Positions 43,181 through 51,842 of a stretch of 64,000 nucleotides of DNA are shown piece after piece (the first letter of the stretch is position 1; the number at the start of each line of letters is the position of its first letter). The DNA is from Nitrospira sp. GTDB lineage: Bacteria > Nitrospirota > Nitrospiria > Nitrospirales > Nitrospiraceae. The translations under genes and the position numbers were made by a program. The notes under the pieces were generated by a model that searched no databases, was not told where the DNA came from, and saw nothing but the letters and a program-made list of their open reading frames with translations. The stretch spans positions 43,725-107,724 of the forward strand of contig VOPT01000015.1 of NCBI GenBank assembly GCA_009594865.1, written 5' to 3'.

Positions 43181-44518
43181 ATGGCAAACGGCATCGCCCA
43201 GATCAGACGCTCCGTCCTCACCCTCGCGCTCCCCGTCACCGTCAGCAGCCTGCTGCAACGGGCTGAAGGCATCGTGGCCGTCTTTCTGGTTGGAGGATTG
43301 GGGGCCGTCCCGATTGCCGCCGTCGGCCTTGGGCAATTGCTCGCCTTTATCGCCACGACTTTAGTTTCCGGTCTCTCGGTGGGATCCAATGTCGTCATGG
43401 CGCAATTGTGGGGGGCCCGGCGTTATGAGGATGCAGGACAAGCCGCGCGTCATTTCCTCGGACTCTCCATCCTGATATCTCTCGGTCTGTTGACGTTCGG
43501 GCTTCTGGTGAATGGGCTCGCGATGGAATTACTCGGGGCGCAAGCAGATGTGATACGGCTCGCGCTCCCCTATTCGAACCTGATCTTCCTGCTCATTCCC
43601 TTTACGATCCTGCTGCAAGTGCTCTCTTCGATCTTGCAGGGCACGGGTGACACCAAAACGCCGATGTATGCCATGATCGTGGTGAATCTGCTCCACATTG
43701 CCATCGCGATTCCTCTCATCTATGGGCACTGGGGGCTTCCCACCTTGGGCATCAATGGCGCCGCCATTGCGGTTGGCATCGCGGAAGCGACCGGCTGTCT
43801 GTACCTTTTCACGCGCTGCCGACCCATGCACCGTCGCGCCCATCAATTCCGATTCGATTTGATTCGCACGATTTGGCAGGTCGGGGCACCGGTCTCGGGC
43901 GAGCGCGTCGTCCAGCAAGCCGGCATTTTGCTGTACACCAAGATCGTGTTGATTTACGGGACCGTGGCGTACGCGGCTCACCAGGTCGGCTTGTCGATTG
44001 AGTCCTTGTCGTTTCTTCCAGGGTACGGCTTCGCGATTGCGGCAGCCACGATGGTGGGACAGAGCATCGGCGCCGGCAAGTACACCCGGGCGAAGCTCGA
44101 GACCTGGGAAGCGAACCGACTGGCCGCCTACCTGATGTCAGCCATGGGGCTGGTCTTTTTCTTGTTCCCCTATGCCTTGCTCCGTGCCTTCACCAGTGAT
44201 GAGGCCGTCGTTGAGTTGGGCACGCTGTTTTTGAAAATCGTGGCTCTGCTGCAGATTCCGCTCGCGCTCACCATGGTGGTGGCCGGCTCCCTGCGCGGAG
44301 CGGGCGATACCCGGTTCGTCATGATCGCGACGATGATCGGCATGTGGGGCGTGCGGATTCCCCTGGCCATCGCGGCAGGCTACTGGCTGAGTCTTGGAGT
44401 GTTTTACGTCTGGCTGGCGATGATCGCAGACTGGACGCTGCGCATGGCCCTCATGCTCTGGCGACACCGTTCAGAACGGTGGAGAAGCATCCAGGTACTT
44501 CGATCCTCTCCCACCTGA
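43181..44518 (+). CDS. MATE-family multidrug/toxin exporter
   Basis: The 445-residue protein consists of about 12 membrane helices in two related halves. MATE hallmarks include PVTVSSLLQRAEGIVAVFLVGGLG in helix 1-2, the LQGTGDTKTPM loop after helix 5, and the equivalent LRGAGDTRFVM in the second half. MATE proteins export cationic drugs or metabolites by Na+ or H+ exchange. AGGA lies 9 nt before the ATG. It is divergent from the DUF2779 gene (101 nt apart) and convergent with the PanE fusion. The substrate cannot be told from the sequence. Confidence 0.93.
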   Translation: MANGIAQIRRSVLTLALPVTVSSLLQRAEGIVAVFLVGGLGAVPIAAVGLGQLLAFIATTLVSGLSVGSNVVMAQLWGARRYEDAGQAARHFLGLSILISLGLLTFGLLVNGLAMELLGAQADVIRLALPYSNLIFLLIPFTILLQVLSSILQGTGDTKTPMYAMIVVNLLHIAIAIPLIYGHWGLPTLGINGAAIAVGIAEATGCLYLFTRCRPMHRRAHQFRFDLIRTIWQVGAPVSGERVVQQAGILLYTKIVLIYGTVAYAAHQVGLSIESLSFLPGYGFAIAAATMVGQSIGAGKYTRAKLETWEANRLAAYLMSAMGLVFFLFPYALLRAFTSDEAVVELGTLFLKIVALLQIPLALTMVVAGSLRGAGDTRFVMIATMIGMWGVRIPLAIAAGYWLSLGVFYVWLAMIADWTLRMALMLWRHRSERWRSIQVLRSSPT

Positions 44519-44523
44519 AGCGT

Positions 44524-45891
44524 TCAGCCTTTCCCGTCGACCGCACATTCCGGCGGGCGAACGGCTGGCCGCGTATCCTTGCCCGATCCGGCCCGCACTT
44601 CGATGCGACCCACAGCCTTCACATTCGCGCAGAGATCGCCAAGGCCCGGCGTTACCAAACGATAGGGCCCGCCCTTGCCGTCGGGAAGAGGCTCCCCGTC
44701 AAGCTCGTACAGCAACAGCCCGAAGTCCTGCGCCTGTTGCAGCGTGAGGGTCGCGGCATACTTGCCATCGACGGAGTGAAACGTGACATGGTCGGCGTCG
44801 ACCGCGAGTGCCGGGATCTCCAGCAAGCCCTTCACGCGGATCGCGCGCCCCCGCATGGCCGGCATCAGTTCGCTGATATCTTCCACCCGTTGCTCGCGCG
44901 GCAGTTGTCCCAGGGCTGTTCTGGTCAATGAGACCGGCTGAACGACTGCGCCGTCGATGCGCACAATGCCAGGCCCCGACAATTCCTTTTCAGTGATCGT
45001 CTTGACCATCGCCGTCAGCGCTTCATTCACCGGTGTGGGAATCCCCAACTCACGTCCGACCCGCACGATGTAGCCGTTGAGGTAGTCGATCTCCGTCGGG
45101 CGTTTGGCTTTCCAATCGTCGTACATCGACGTATGGATGTCGCGCAGCTCCTGCGTCCACTTCACGACCTTCTCGGCCATGTCCAGGGCCAGCGGGACCT
45201 TCACCGCCGCGGACACGGCCGCCACTTCGCCGACAATCTGCCGGATCACGCCGGCCATTTCGGGATGATCGAGCGCCTTCGCCACCTTGTCGTCGATCAC
45301 CACCGTGAGCGGATTGAAGACACAATTCCAGCACATCTTCTCCCATTTGCTTTTCCGGATATCCTCGCTCAATTGGCAGGAAATCCCCGCCTGCTTGAAC
45401 ACCTCGGCGATCTGGGACACGCGCTCGCTCTTGTGGCCCATCAGTTCCCCGATCGCCACCCCGCCCCGCTTGTAATGCTCAATGACACCGGGCTCGACGA
45501 TCTTGGAATAGATGAAGGCCACCCCGCCGACCACACAGTCGCGATGAAGGCGAGCAATGATGCGGTCTTCCGTATCGATGCCGTTTTGCAGCGTGAGAAT
45601 CACCGTGCGCTCGGTCAGCACCGGTTCCAACTGTGTCATAACCTCGTCGAGATCATAGGCCTTCACGGCCAGGATGATGAGATCGGGTGTCGCAAGCTCC
45701 CGGGGATCGGAGGCGGCCGGCGGATGGACGGTGAAATTTCCCTTGGCGCTCTTGATCGTGAGGCCGTTCCGCTTCACTGCCTCCAACGTGCGGGGCCGAA
45801 GAAGAAATGACACATTGGGATTGTTCTTGGCGAGATGCGCCCCAAAGAATCCACCGACGGAACCAGCACCGACCACCATGATCTGCTTCAT
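44524..45891 (-). CDS. 2-dehydropantoate 2-reductase (PanE-like) with C-terminal molybdopterin-oxidoreductase-like domain
   Basis: The 455-residue protein begins with a ketopantoate reductase (about 1-315): dinucleotide motif GAGSVGGFFGAHL, LQNGIDTEDR, and the catalytic lysine region RKSKWEKMCWNCVFNPL. PanE makes pantoate with NADPH for coenzyme A. The C-terminal about 130 residues (FHSVDGKY, then YELDGEPLPDGKGGPYRLVTPG, a short stretch and VGRIEV) look like the end of a sulfite-oxidase-fold molybdopterin-binding domain, but the cofactor-binding cysteine half is missing. So the added domain is probably structural or binds something else. I chose the ATG at 45891 because GAGG lies 7 nt before it. 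A possible extended -10 promoter lies at 45926-45934. Confidence 0.87.
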   Translation of the reverse strand: MKQIMVVGAGSVGGFFGAHLAKNNPNVSFLLRPRTLEAVKRNGLTIKSAKGNFTVHPPAASDPRELATPDLIILAVKAYDLDEVMTQLEPVLTERTVILTLQNGIDTEDRIIARLHRDCVVGGVAFIYSKIVEPGVIEHYKRGGVAIGELMGHKSERVSQIAEVFKQAGISCQLSEDIRKSKWEKMCWNCVFNPLTVVIDDKVAKALDHPEMAGVIRQIVGEVAAVSAAVKVPLALDMAEKVVKWTQELRDIHTSMYDDWKAKRPTEIDYLNGYIVRVGRELGIPTPVNEALTAMVKTITEKELSGPGIVRIDGAVVQPVSLTRTALGQLPREQRVEDISELMPAMRGRAIRVKGLLEIPALAVDADHVTFHSVDGKYAATLTLQQAQDFGLLLYELDGEPLPDGKGGPYRLVTPGLGDLCANVKAVGRIEVRAGSGKDTRPAVRPPECAVDGKG

Positions 45892-45925
45892 CAAAGTCCT
45901 CACTGATTGCGTTCAAAAGACACGT

Positions 45926-45934
45926 ACTATAGCA
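45926..45934 (-). promoter_or_regulatory. Candidate extended -10 promoter of the PanE fusion gene
   Basis: On the minus strand TGCTATAGT has an extended -10 (TG-N-TATAGT). No convincing -35 lies 17 nt upstream. Transcription would begin about 30 nt before the ATG at 45891. Confidence 0.4.
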
Positions 45935-45981
45935 TGCAGCTACACGCCTGAAACAGTGATCAACTGCGGATAACCACCCTC

Positions 45982-46713
45982 ATGGGAACCGGATCCACGC
46001 TGGGCCTTGTTCGACACAAACTCTCGACGGCCCGATCTGTCACAGTCCTGACCGGGGCGGGAATTTCCGCCGACAGCGGCGTGCCGACGTTTCGCGGCGC
46101 CGACGGGCTGTGGCGGCAATATCGCGCCGAAGACCTCGCCACACCGGACGCCTTCTCACGCGATCCGCGGCTAGTCTGGGAATGGTATAACTGGCGCCGG
46201 GAACTCATCGCCACCAAACGGCCCAATCCGGCCCACGAAGCCGTGGCCTCGATGGAGCAACGGTTCGACCAGTTCTGGCTTATCACGCAGAATGTGGACG
46301 GGCTGCACCGCGACGCCGGCTCGCGGCGCCTATCCGAAATTCACGGCAACATCTGGAAGGTCCGCTGCACTCGGTGCCTGGACATCATCGAAAATCGGGA
46401 CGTGCCCATCGCCATGCTGCCCCTCTGCCAGGCCTGCGGCGGACTGCTTCGGCCGCACATTGTCTGGTTCGGGGAATCACTGGCAGAAGAGGATCTGGAG
46501 AAGAGTGCCGCCGCACTGCAGCACAGCGATGTCTGTTTGATCGTCGGTACGTCGGGATTGGTCTATCCGGCGGCGGGCTTCGGCGCCATTGCCAAGCAGG
46601 CGGGCGCGTTTATCGTGGAGATCAATCTCGACTCGACGCCGCAGTCGAATCTGGCCGACGTGGCCCTGCAGGGGCGCGCGCGGGACCTCGTGCCATTGTT
46701 ACTGGAGGCGTGA
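45982..46713 (+). CDS. cobB: NAD-dependent protein deacylase (sirtuin)
   Basis: Sirtuins remove acyl groups from lysines using NAD+. In this 243-residue protein the NAD-binding GAGISADSGVPTFRG, catalytic QNVDGLH (His about 102) and two zinc CxxC pairs (CTRC, CQAC; about 124 and 143-150) are all present, so the enzyme should be active. The stretch VWEWYNWRR has the tyrosine and arginine (Y-x-x-R) that in class III sirtuins bind succinyl or malonyl groups, so it may prefer acidic acyl lysines. The start lies 90 nt from the PanE fusion gene's start, and the 3' end overlaps the HAD gene by 15 nt. Confidence 0.92.
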   Translation: MGTGSTLGLVRHKLSTARSVTVLTGAGISADSGVPTFRGADGLWRQYRAEDLATPDAFSRDPRLVWEWYNWRRELIATKRPNPAHEAVASMEQRFDQFWLITQNVDGLHRDAGSRRLSEIHGNIWKVRCTRCLDIIENRDVPIAMLPLCQACGGLLRPHIVWFGESLAEEDLEKSAAALQHSDVCLIVGTSGLVYPAAGFGAIAKQAGAFIVEINLDSTPQSNLADVALQGRARDLVPLLLEA

Positions 46714-47424
46714 CAACAGCGGCAACAGCTCGTTGAGGGTCGCGATTGTCGTTCCGTTCGATGTCCCTGGCGGCAGACCTCTCGCCAGCAATACCCCCGT
46801 CAATCCCACTGCGACTGCCCCCTTCACATCATCACGCTCGCTATCGCCGACATGCAGCGCGTCCTCCGGATCGACGGCATGTTTCTCCAGCGCCTGCTCA
46901 AAAATTCGCGCGGATGGCTTCGCGGCATGGGCCAAGCTGGAAATCGTGATCGTATCGAAGAAGTCGGCGATCCCCAGCCCTCGCAGCACGGCAAACAGCC
47001 GCGAGTCGAAATTGGAAATAATCCCCAGCTCGTAGCCCTGATCTTTGAGTGTCTTCAGTACATCCAGCGTCTCCGGAAAGAGCTTCCAGGCCTCCGCTTG
47101 TGCGAACCGTTCAAACACATCCTCGAAAAACTCGTCGAACTTCTCGAACATGCCGACGCGGTAAAACACATTGTGGACAATATCGAACCACCACAGGCGC
47201 TCCGATTGCTTGATCGCACCCGGTTCCGTCGCGGCAAACACCGGAGGCGGCGCATCTCGAAACGAGCGGGCAAACGCCGCTTTGATTGCCGCTAACGAAT
47301 CCGGCGTTTTGCGAAAGCCGTGGCGCTCCGCATGCTGGAGATAAATCTCCGCCACGGATCCTTGAATGTGAAAGAGGGTATCGGCAGCGTCGAAAAACAC
47401 GACCTGGATGCGGCTCTGACTCAT
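46699..47424 (-). CDS. HAD-superfamily hydrolase
   Basis: The 241-residue protein has the HAD motifs: I in VVFFDAADTLFH (aspartate replaced context D-A-A-D-T; the first Asp is present), II in GIISNFDSR, III/IV in KPSARIFEQAL and HVGDSERDDVKGA. The cap is of the helical C1 type, as in phosphoglycolate phosphatase-like and haloacid dehalogenase-like enzymes. The substrate is unknown. GGAGTG lies about 10 nt before the ATG. Its C-terminal end overlaps the sirtuin gene's end on the other strand. Confidence 0.87.
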   Translation of the reverse strand: MSQSRIQVVFFDAADTLFHIQGSVAEIYLQHAERHGFRKTPDSLAAIKAAFARSFRDAPPPVFAATEPGAIKQSERLWWFDIVHNVFYRVGMFEKFDEFFEDVFERFAQAEAWKLFPETLDVLKTLKDQGYELGIISNFDSRLFAVLRGLGIADFFDTITISSLAHAAKPSARIFEQALEKHAVDPEDALHVGDSERDDVKGAVAVGLTGVLLARGLPPGTSNGTTIATLNELLPLLSRLQ

Positions 47425-47571
47425 CGTGCGGGTTCACTCCTCATCTTCGGCTTCTCCGCCATCACTCGGCGAGGTGGCGGATTGTATCAGGATGGACAAA
47501 ACCTCCGCCAGCGCTGTCCCCACCGAGGCTCACACCTGCCTTGTCACACCCAGTCGGATTCGGTGTTTCCT

Positions 47572-47600
47572 TTGACAGGTTTCAGACCCTTTGTTAGCTT
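47572..47600 (+). promoter_or_regulatory. Candidate sigma-70 promoter of the receiver-domain protein
   Basis: TTGACA (47572-47577) and TAGCTT (47595-47600) are separated by exactly 17 nt. Transcription would start around 47608, giving a leader of about 23 nt. Confidence 0.55.
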
Positions 47601-47630
47601 CGCTGGAGTGGGTAGAGCGAGGTGTTTCCA

Positions 47631-48758
47631 ATGGGTTCCACGATCTTCGTCATCGACAACAGCCCGGCGGTGCAACGCATGGTGGAGCAACTCTCCGCCC
47701 CCGATGGACATCGGGTCTTGGCCTTTCAGGACGGCCCCACCGCCCTTGAAGCCGCGCGATCACAAAGCCCCGCACTGATCATTGCCGACTACCATCTCGA
47801 GCAGATGACCTTCTCGGGGTTCTGTAAGGAGATCGGACGACAGGACAATCTGGCCGAAACGCTCATCGTCTCCATCGTCAACAGTTCGGATCGTCTGGAT
47901 GAAAGCAAGCTGCGCACGCTTGGCGTGCGGGCGTTCCTCAAAAAGCCCTTCCAACGCGAGCAACTCCTCGAAACGATTCAGAGCATTCTCAGCAAACCGG
48001 AAGGGTCCCGTAGCCAGAAACCGGCCAAATCTCGTACCTGGCCTCCGGCCACCACAGGTGCCGACGACGATGACGAGACCGCGCCGGATGCCTCCGCCGA
48101 TCATGCTTCCCGCCAGGCGGGAAAGAAGGAGCAGGCCCCCATGTCTTCCACCGCACCCGCGACCACACCCACGGGCGAGGAGTTGATGAGGGGTCTGGTT
48201 GAACACCTCCTCCAATCAACTACGGTCAAGGCCGATCGCGCCATCACCGAGTTGTTGCCCGCCGCCGTCGCCAAGGAGGTCGCGGGACAATTAGGGGCCG
48301 CGCTCGGCAAGGCCGTGCAGGCTGAAGTGAGCAAACAGGTTGCGGAGGCGCTCGCCCCGGAACGGATGCAGACGGGTCTGCGGTCCATCATTCAAGGGGA
48401 GTTGAAGCGTCAGACCGAGGCACAACTTGCTGGCGTGAATACGACGATCCGCCAGACCGTCACAGATGTGGCTCCCGCACTCGTGGAGCAAGCGGCAGAG
48501 AAACGGCTCGGTGACCTCACGGATGGCGGCGTCCAAAAACATCTGCCGCAAGCCCTACAGGCTCACCTGGACATGATCACCCAGTTGGTCAAAAAGGAAG
48601 TCGAGCACGTGGCCGCGAACTGTGCGCGACAGGCGGCCGAGGACATTGTGCGCGAAATGGCGAAAGATCCGATCCTGCAGGCAGTGCAGCGGATCGTTCC
48701 TGACGTGGCGGAAACTCAGATCCGGGCCGAGATCACACGATTGAGCTCACCCGACTAA
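47631..48758 (+). CDS. Response-regulator receiver protein with long helical C-terminus
   Basis: The 375-residue protein has a receiver domain at 1-120 (VIDNSPAVQRMV; phosphorylatable Asp in IIADYHLEQM; conserved Lys in FLKKPF). A proline/charged linker follows (about 120-175), and then a long, mostly helical region (about 180-375) with heptad-like repeats such as AAVAKEVAGQLGAALGKAVQAEV. No DNA-binding or enzymatic output is visible, so it probably works by contacts through the helices. In the receiver the usual acidic pair near the start is reduced to one Asp (VIDN), which may change its phosphorylation. The ATG at 47631 is behind GCGAGG; an in-frame GTG 9 nt upstream is less likely. Confidence 0.88.
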   Translation: MGSTIFVIDNSPAVQRMVEQLSAPDGHRVLAFQDGPTALEAARSQSPALIIADYHLEQMTFSGFCKEIGRQDNLAETLIVSIVNSSDRLDESKLRTLGVRAFLKKPFQREQLLETIQSILSKPEGSRSQKPAKSRTWPPATTGADDDDETAPDASADHASRQAGKKEQAPMSSTAPATTPTGEELMRGLVEHLLQSTTVKADRAITELLPAAVAKEVAGQLGAALGKAVQAEVSKQVAEALAPERMQTGLRSIIQGELKRQTEAQLAGVNTTIRQTVTDVAPALVEQAAEKRLGDLTDGGVQKHLPQALQAHLDMITQLVKKEVEHVAANCARQAAEDIVREMAKDPILQAVQRIVPDVAETQIRAEITRLSSPD

Positions 48759-48773
48759 CGCCTCGCGGCGTTA
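48756..48773. terminator. Hairpin made of two convergent stop codons
   Basis: TAACGCC and GGCGTTA form a perfect 7-bp stem with a 4-nt loop (TCGC). The first TAA is the stop of the receiver-protein gene and the last TTA is the stop of the small basic protein on the other strand. The element may act as a compact bidirectional terminator or 3' end protector, but there is no T-run. Confidence 0.5.
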
Positions 48774-48890
48774 CCCTCGCTTCACCTTCTTGGCCGCTGC
48801 GCGGCGGGTCTTGGCCAGCGCCTTCACGCGGGCCACGTTCTTGCGGTGCTTCTTCCGAACTTTCCGATCCTTCTCACGTCCCCTCGGCAT
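48771..48890 (-). CDS. Very basic 39-residue protein
   Basis: The gene is short but has a perfect ribosome site (AAGGAG, 5 nt before the ATG at 48890) and ends exactly in the convergent hairpin. The product contains about 20 Lys/Arg in 39 residues (MPRGREKDRKVRKKHRKNVA, then more), no acidic cluster and no membrane segment, so it must bind nucleic acid, most simply ribosomal RNA. It has the size and composition of tiny ribosomal proteins such as bTHX and bS22-like proteins, but I do not see a match by sequence. Confidence 0.72.
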   Translation of the reverse strand: MPRGREKDRKVRKKHRKNVARVKALAKTRRAAAKKVKRG

Positions 48891-49079
48891 AGTCTCTCCT
48901 TCAACGGTAAACCGGCAGGCTGGCCGGCGCGCTCACTCGACATCGACTGAACCGCCGGATGTATATCACAGGGCTTCACTCCGCTACAACCTTTTGCACC
49001 GCCACCGCTGCGCTGTCATTACCTTGAGAGCACAGACAGCACATGGTAAGATGCGCCCGCGCCGCAGCCGGCGCCTCTT

Positions 49080-51842
49080 ATGTCCACCCCACAACTCGAG
49101 AAAACCTACAATCCCCACGACGTCGAGAACCGCTGGTACCAGCGCTGGATCGATGCCGGCCTGTTTCACGCCGATCCGGCCCATACCGGGCAGCCCTACT
49201 CCATGGTGATCCCTCCGCCGAATGTCACGGGATCGCTACATGTGGGCCATGCGCTGAACAACACCCTGCAAGACATCCTGATCCGCTGGCGCCGCATGCA
49301 AGGGCGCAATGTGCTGTGGATGCCCGGCACCGACCACGCCGGCATCGCGACGCAAAATGTCGTGGAGCGGCAACTGCAGGCCGAAGGCACGTCGCGGGAA
49401 GCGCTCGGACGCGAAGCATTTCTGAAACGGGTCTGGAGTTGGAAGGAAAAATCCGGCGGGACGATCATCGGCCAGCTCAAGAAGCTCGGAGCCTCCTGCG
49501 ATTGGGAGCGAGAACGGTTTACGATGGATCCCGGCCTGTCCGAAGCGGTCCGCGAGGTCTTCGTTCGCCTCCATCAGGACGGGCTGTTGTATCGCGGTGA
49601 ACGGTTGATCAACTGGTGCCCGCGCTGCCTGACAGCCCTATCCGACATCGAAGTCGAACACGAAGAGGCGACCGGCAAGCTCTACACGATCCGCTATCAC
49701 CTGGTGGACGATCCAACTCAGTTTCTTCTCGTCGCGACAACACGTCCGGAAACGTTGTTTGGTGACACGGCGGTAGCCGTGCACCCGGAAGATGAGCGCT
49801 TCCGGCATCTCATCGGTAAACGGGTTCAGCTGCCGCTCACGAGCCGCACGATCCCGATTGTCGGCGATTCGGTCCTCGTCGATCGCGAATTCGGCACCGG
49901 CGCCGTCAAGATCACGCCGGCCCACGACTTTAATGACTTTGAAGCGGGAGAACGACACGGACTGAAACGGGTCAAGATCCTCGATCTCCATGCCCACCTT
50001 CGATTGGCCGGTTCAGTGGCCGATCCCCCCGTCGCGGAAGCGATCGAGAATCTTCCTGTCGTGAAGGCTCGCCTCAAGGTCGAACAGCTCCTCACCGACC
50101 AGGGATTCTTGGAAAAGTCTGAGCCTCACAAGCTGGCGCTTGGCAAATGTTATCGCTGCAAAACGGTGGTCGAACCCTTTCTATCCGATCAGTGGTTCGT
50201 GAAGATCAAGCCGCTGGCCGAACCGGCGATCCAAGTCGTGGAAGACGGGCGCGTCAGGATTATCCCTGAGGCCTGGAAGAACAACTATCTGGGCTGGATG
50301 CGGGACATCAAAGACTGGTGCGTCTCGCGGCAGATTTGGTGGGGGCACCAGATCCCCGCCTGGTACTGCGAAACCTGTTCGGGTACACCGTTTTTACGGC
50401 GAAGCTCGGATGGCGCGCCGCTCATCCCGTCGAACGCCGTGGCGATCGTGGCGAAGACCAAGCCGGACGCCTGTCCGCAGGGCCACCGTGATGCGCTCGT
50501 CCAAGATCCCGATGTGCTGGATACCTGGTTTTCTTCTGCACTTTGGCCTTTCTCCACCCTGGGATGGCCTAACCAAACGCCGGAGTTGAAGGCCTTCTAT
50601 CCGACCTCTACCCTCGTGACCGGGCTCGACATTCTGTTCTTCTGGGTCGCGCGCATGATTATGATGGGCTTGAAGTTCATGGGCGAGGTGCCGTTCCGCG
50701 ATGTGTACATCCACGCACTGGTTCGAGATGCCGAAGGCCAGAAAATGAGCAAATCGAAGGGCAACGTCATCGATCCGCTGCATGTGATGGAGCAATACGG
50801 TACGGACGCGCTGCGCTTCACGCTGGCGGCCATGGCTTCGCCCGGGCGCGACGTGAAACTGGCTGAAGAGCGTATCGAAGGCTACCGAAACTTTACGAAC
50901 AAAATCTGGAACGCCGCACGGTTCCTGCTCATGCACCTGGACGGCCAACGCACCGAGGTTCCACCGTCACAACGATCGTTCCCAGACCGCTGGATTCTGA
51001 GTCGCCTGAATGCCGCCATCAGCACGGTCGCCCAGGAGTTGGAGCAATATCGATTCGACCGCGCCTCCAGTGCAGTCTATCAATTCATCTGGCACGAGTA
51101 CTGCGACAAGTACATCGAGATGGTGAAGCCCGCGCTCAAGGATCCGAACTCCGAACAGGCGAAGAGCACGCGGCAAACACTAGCCGAGACGTACGAAACC
51201 ATGATGCGATTGCTCCACCCGTTCATGCCGTTCATTACGGAAGAAATCTGGCAGACGCTGCCGCATGAAGGTACCAGCATCGTCCGGAAGTCCTTCCCGA
51301 CCACCAGAACGGATTGGGCGTCAGAGCAAGTCGAGCAGGAGTTTTCGCTGTTGGAAGAATGTCGTGCCCTGATGAATCAAGAGCGTGCGATTCTCGGATA
51401 CGCCGCGGGCAAACGTCTCCACTTCAAGGTGCATGGCAAAACGGAAGCAATTGCCTCCATCCTTCAGAAGCATAAAGAACTGATTGAATACATGGAGAAC
51501 GTGGACAATCTCTGGATTGCCCAAACGTTCGACGTCAGCAACCCGGGCGGCCTTCTGATTTTGACGAGCGGCTCCATCCAAGTGCGGACCTCGATGGAAG
51601 ACGCGGACCTTGGCAAGGCGGAAGAAAATGTTCAGAAACAAATCAAATTGCTTCAAAAAGAAGTCGATCGCACGCAGCAAAAACTCGGCAATCCCGATTT
51701 CGTCGCCAAGGCACCGCCGGAGGTACTGAGCGAACACCGCGAGCGTCTTCAACGCGAATCTCAGATGATTCAACTCCTTCAACAGGCGTTGGACCAGATC
51801 AAGCTGTATACTTTGGAACGAACACGTATTGAGCGCCCCTAG
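49080..51842 (+). CDS. valS: Valine--tRNA ligase
   Basis: The 920-residue class I aminoacyl-tRNA synthetase charges tRNA-Val. HIGH appears as HVGH in NVTGSLHVGHALNNT and KMSKS as KMSKSKGN. The catalytic domain is split by the editing domain (about 190-340). The anticodon-binding helices (about 620-770) and the C-terminal coiled-coil arm (about 860-915, with VQKQIKLLQKEVDRTQQKLG) are all present, so it is full-length. The start is in a gap of 190 nt after the small basic gene and has no strong ribosome site. The end overlaps nadC by 14 nt. Confidence 0.97.
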   Translation: MSTPQLEKTYNPHDVENRWYQRWIDAGLFHADPAHTGQPYSMVIPPPNVTGSLHVGHALNNTLQDILIRWRRMQGRNVLWMPGTDHAGIATQNVVERQLQAEGTSREALGREAFLKRVWSWKEKSGGTIIGQLKKLGASCDWERERFTMDPGLSEAVREVFVRLHQDGLLYRGERLINWCPRCLTALSDIEVEHEEATGKLYTIRYHLVDDPTQFLLVATTRPETLFGDTAVAVHPEDERFRHLIGKRVQLPLTSRTIPIVGDSVLVDREFGTGAVKITPAHDFNDFEAGERHGLKRVKILDLHAHLRLAGSVADPPVAEAIENLPVVKARLKVEQLLTDQGFLEKSEPHKLALGKCYRCKTVVEPFLSDQWFVKIKPLAEPAIQVVEDGRVRIIPEAWKNNYLGWMRDIKDWCVSRQIWWGHQIPAWYCETCSGTPFLRRSSDGAPLIPSNAVAIVAKTKPDACPQGHRDALVQDPDVLDTWFSSALWPFSTLGWPNQTPELKAFYPTSTLVTGLDILFFWVARMIMMGLKFMGEVPFRDVYIHALVRDAEGQKMSKSKGNVIDPLHVMEQYGTDALRFTLAAMASPGRDVKLAEERIEGYRNFTNKIWNAARFLLMHLDGQRTEVPPSQRSFPDRWILSRLNAAISTVAQELEQYRFDRASSAVYQFIWHEYCDKYIEMVKPALKDPNSEQAKSTRQTLAETYETMMRLLHPFMPFITEEIWQTLPHEGTSIVRKSFPTTRTDWASEQVEQEFSLLEECRALMNQERAILGYAAGKRLHFKVHGKTEAIASILQKHKELIEYMENVDNLWIAQTFDVSNPGGLLILTSGSIQVRTSMEDADLGKAEENVQKQIKLLQKEVDRTQQKLGNPDFVAKAPPEVLSEHRERLQRESQMIQLLQQALDQIKLYTLERTRIERP

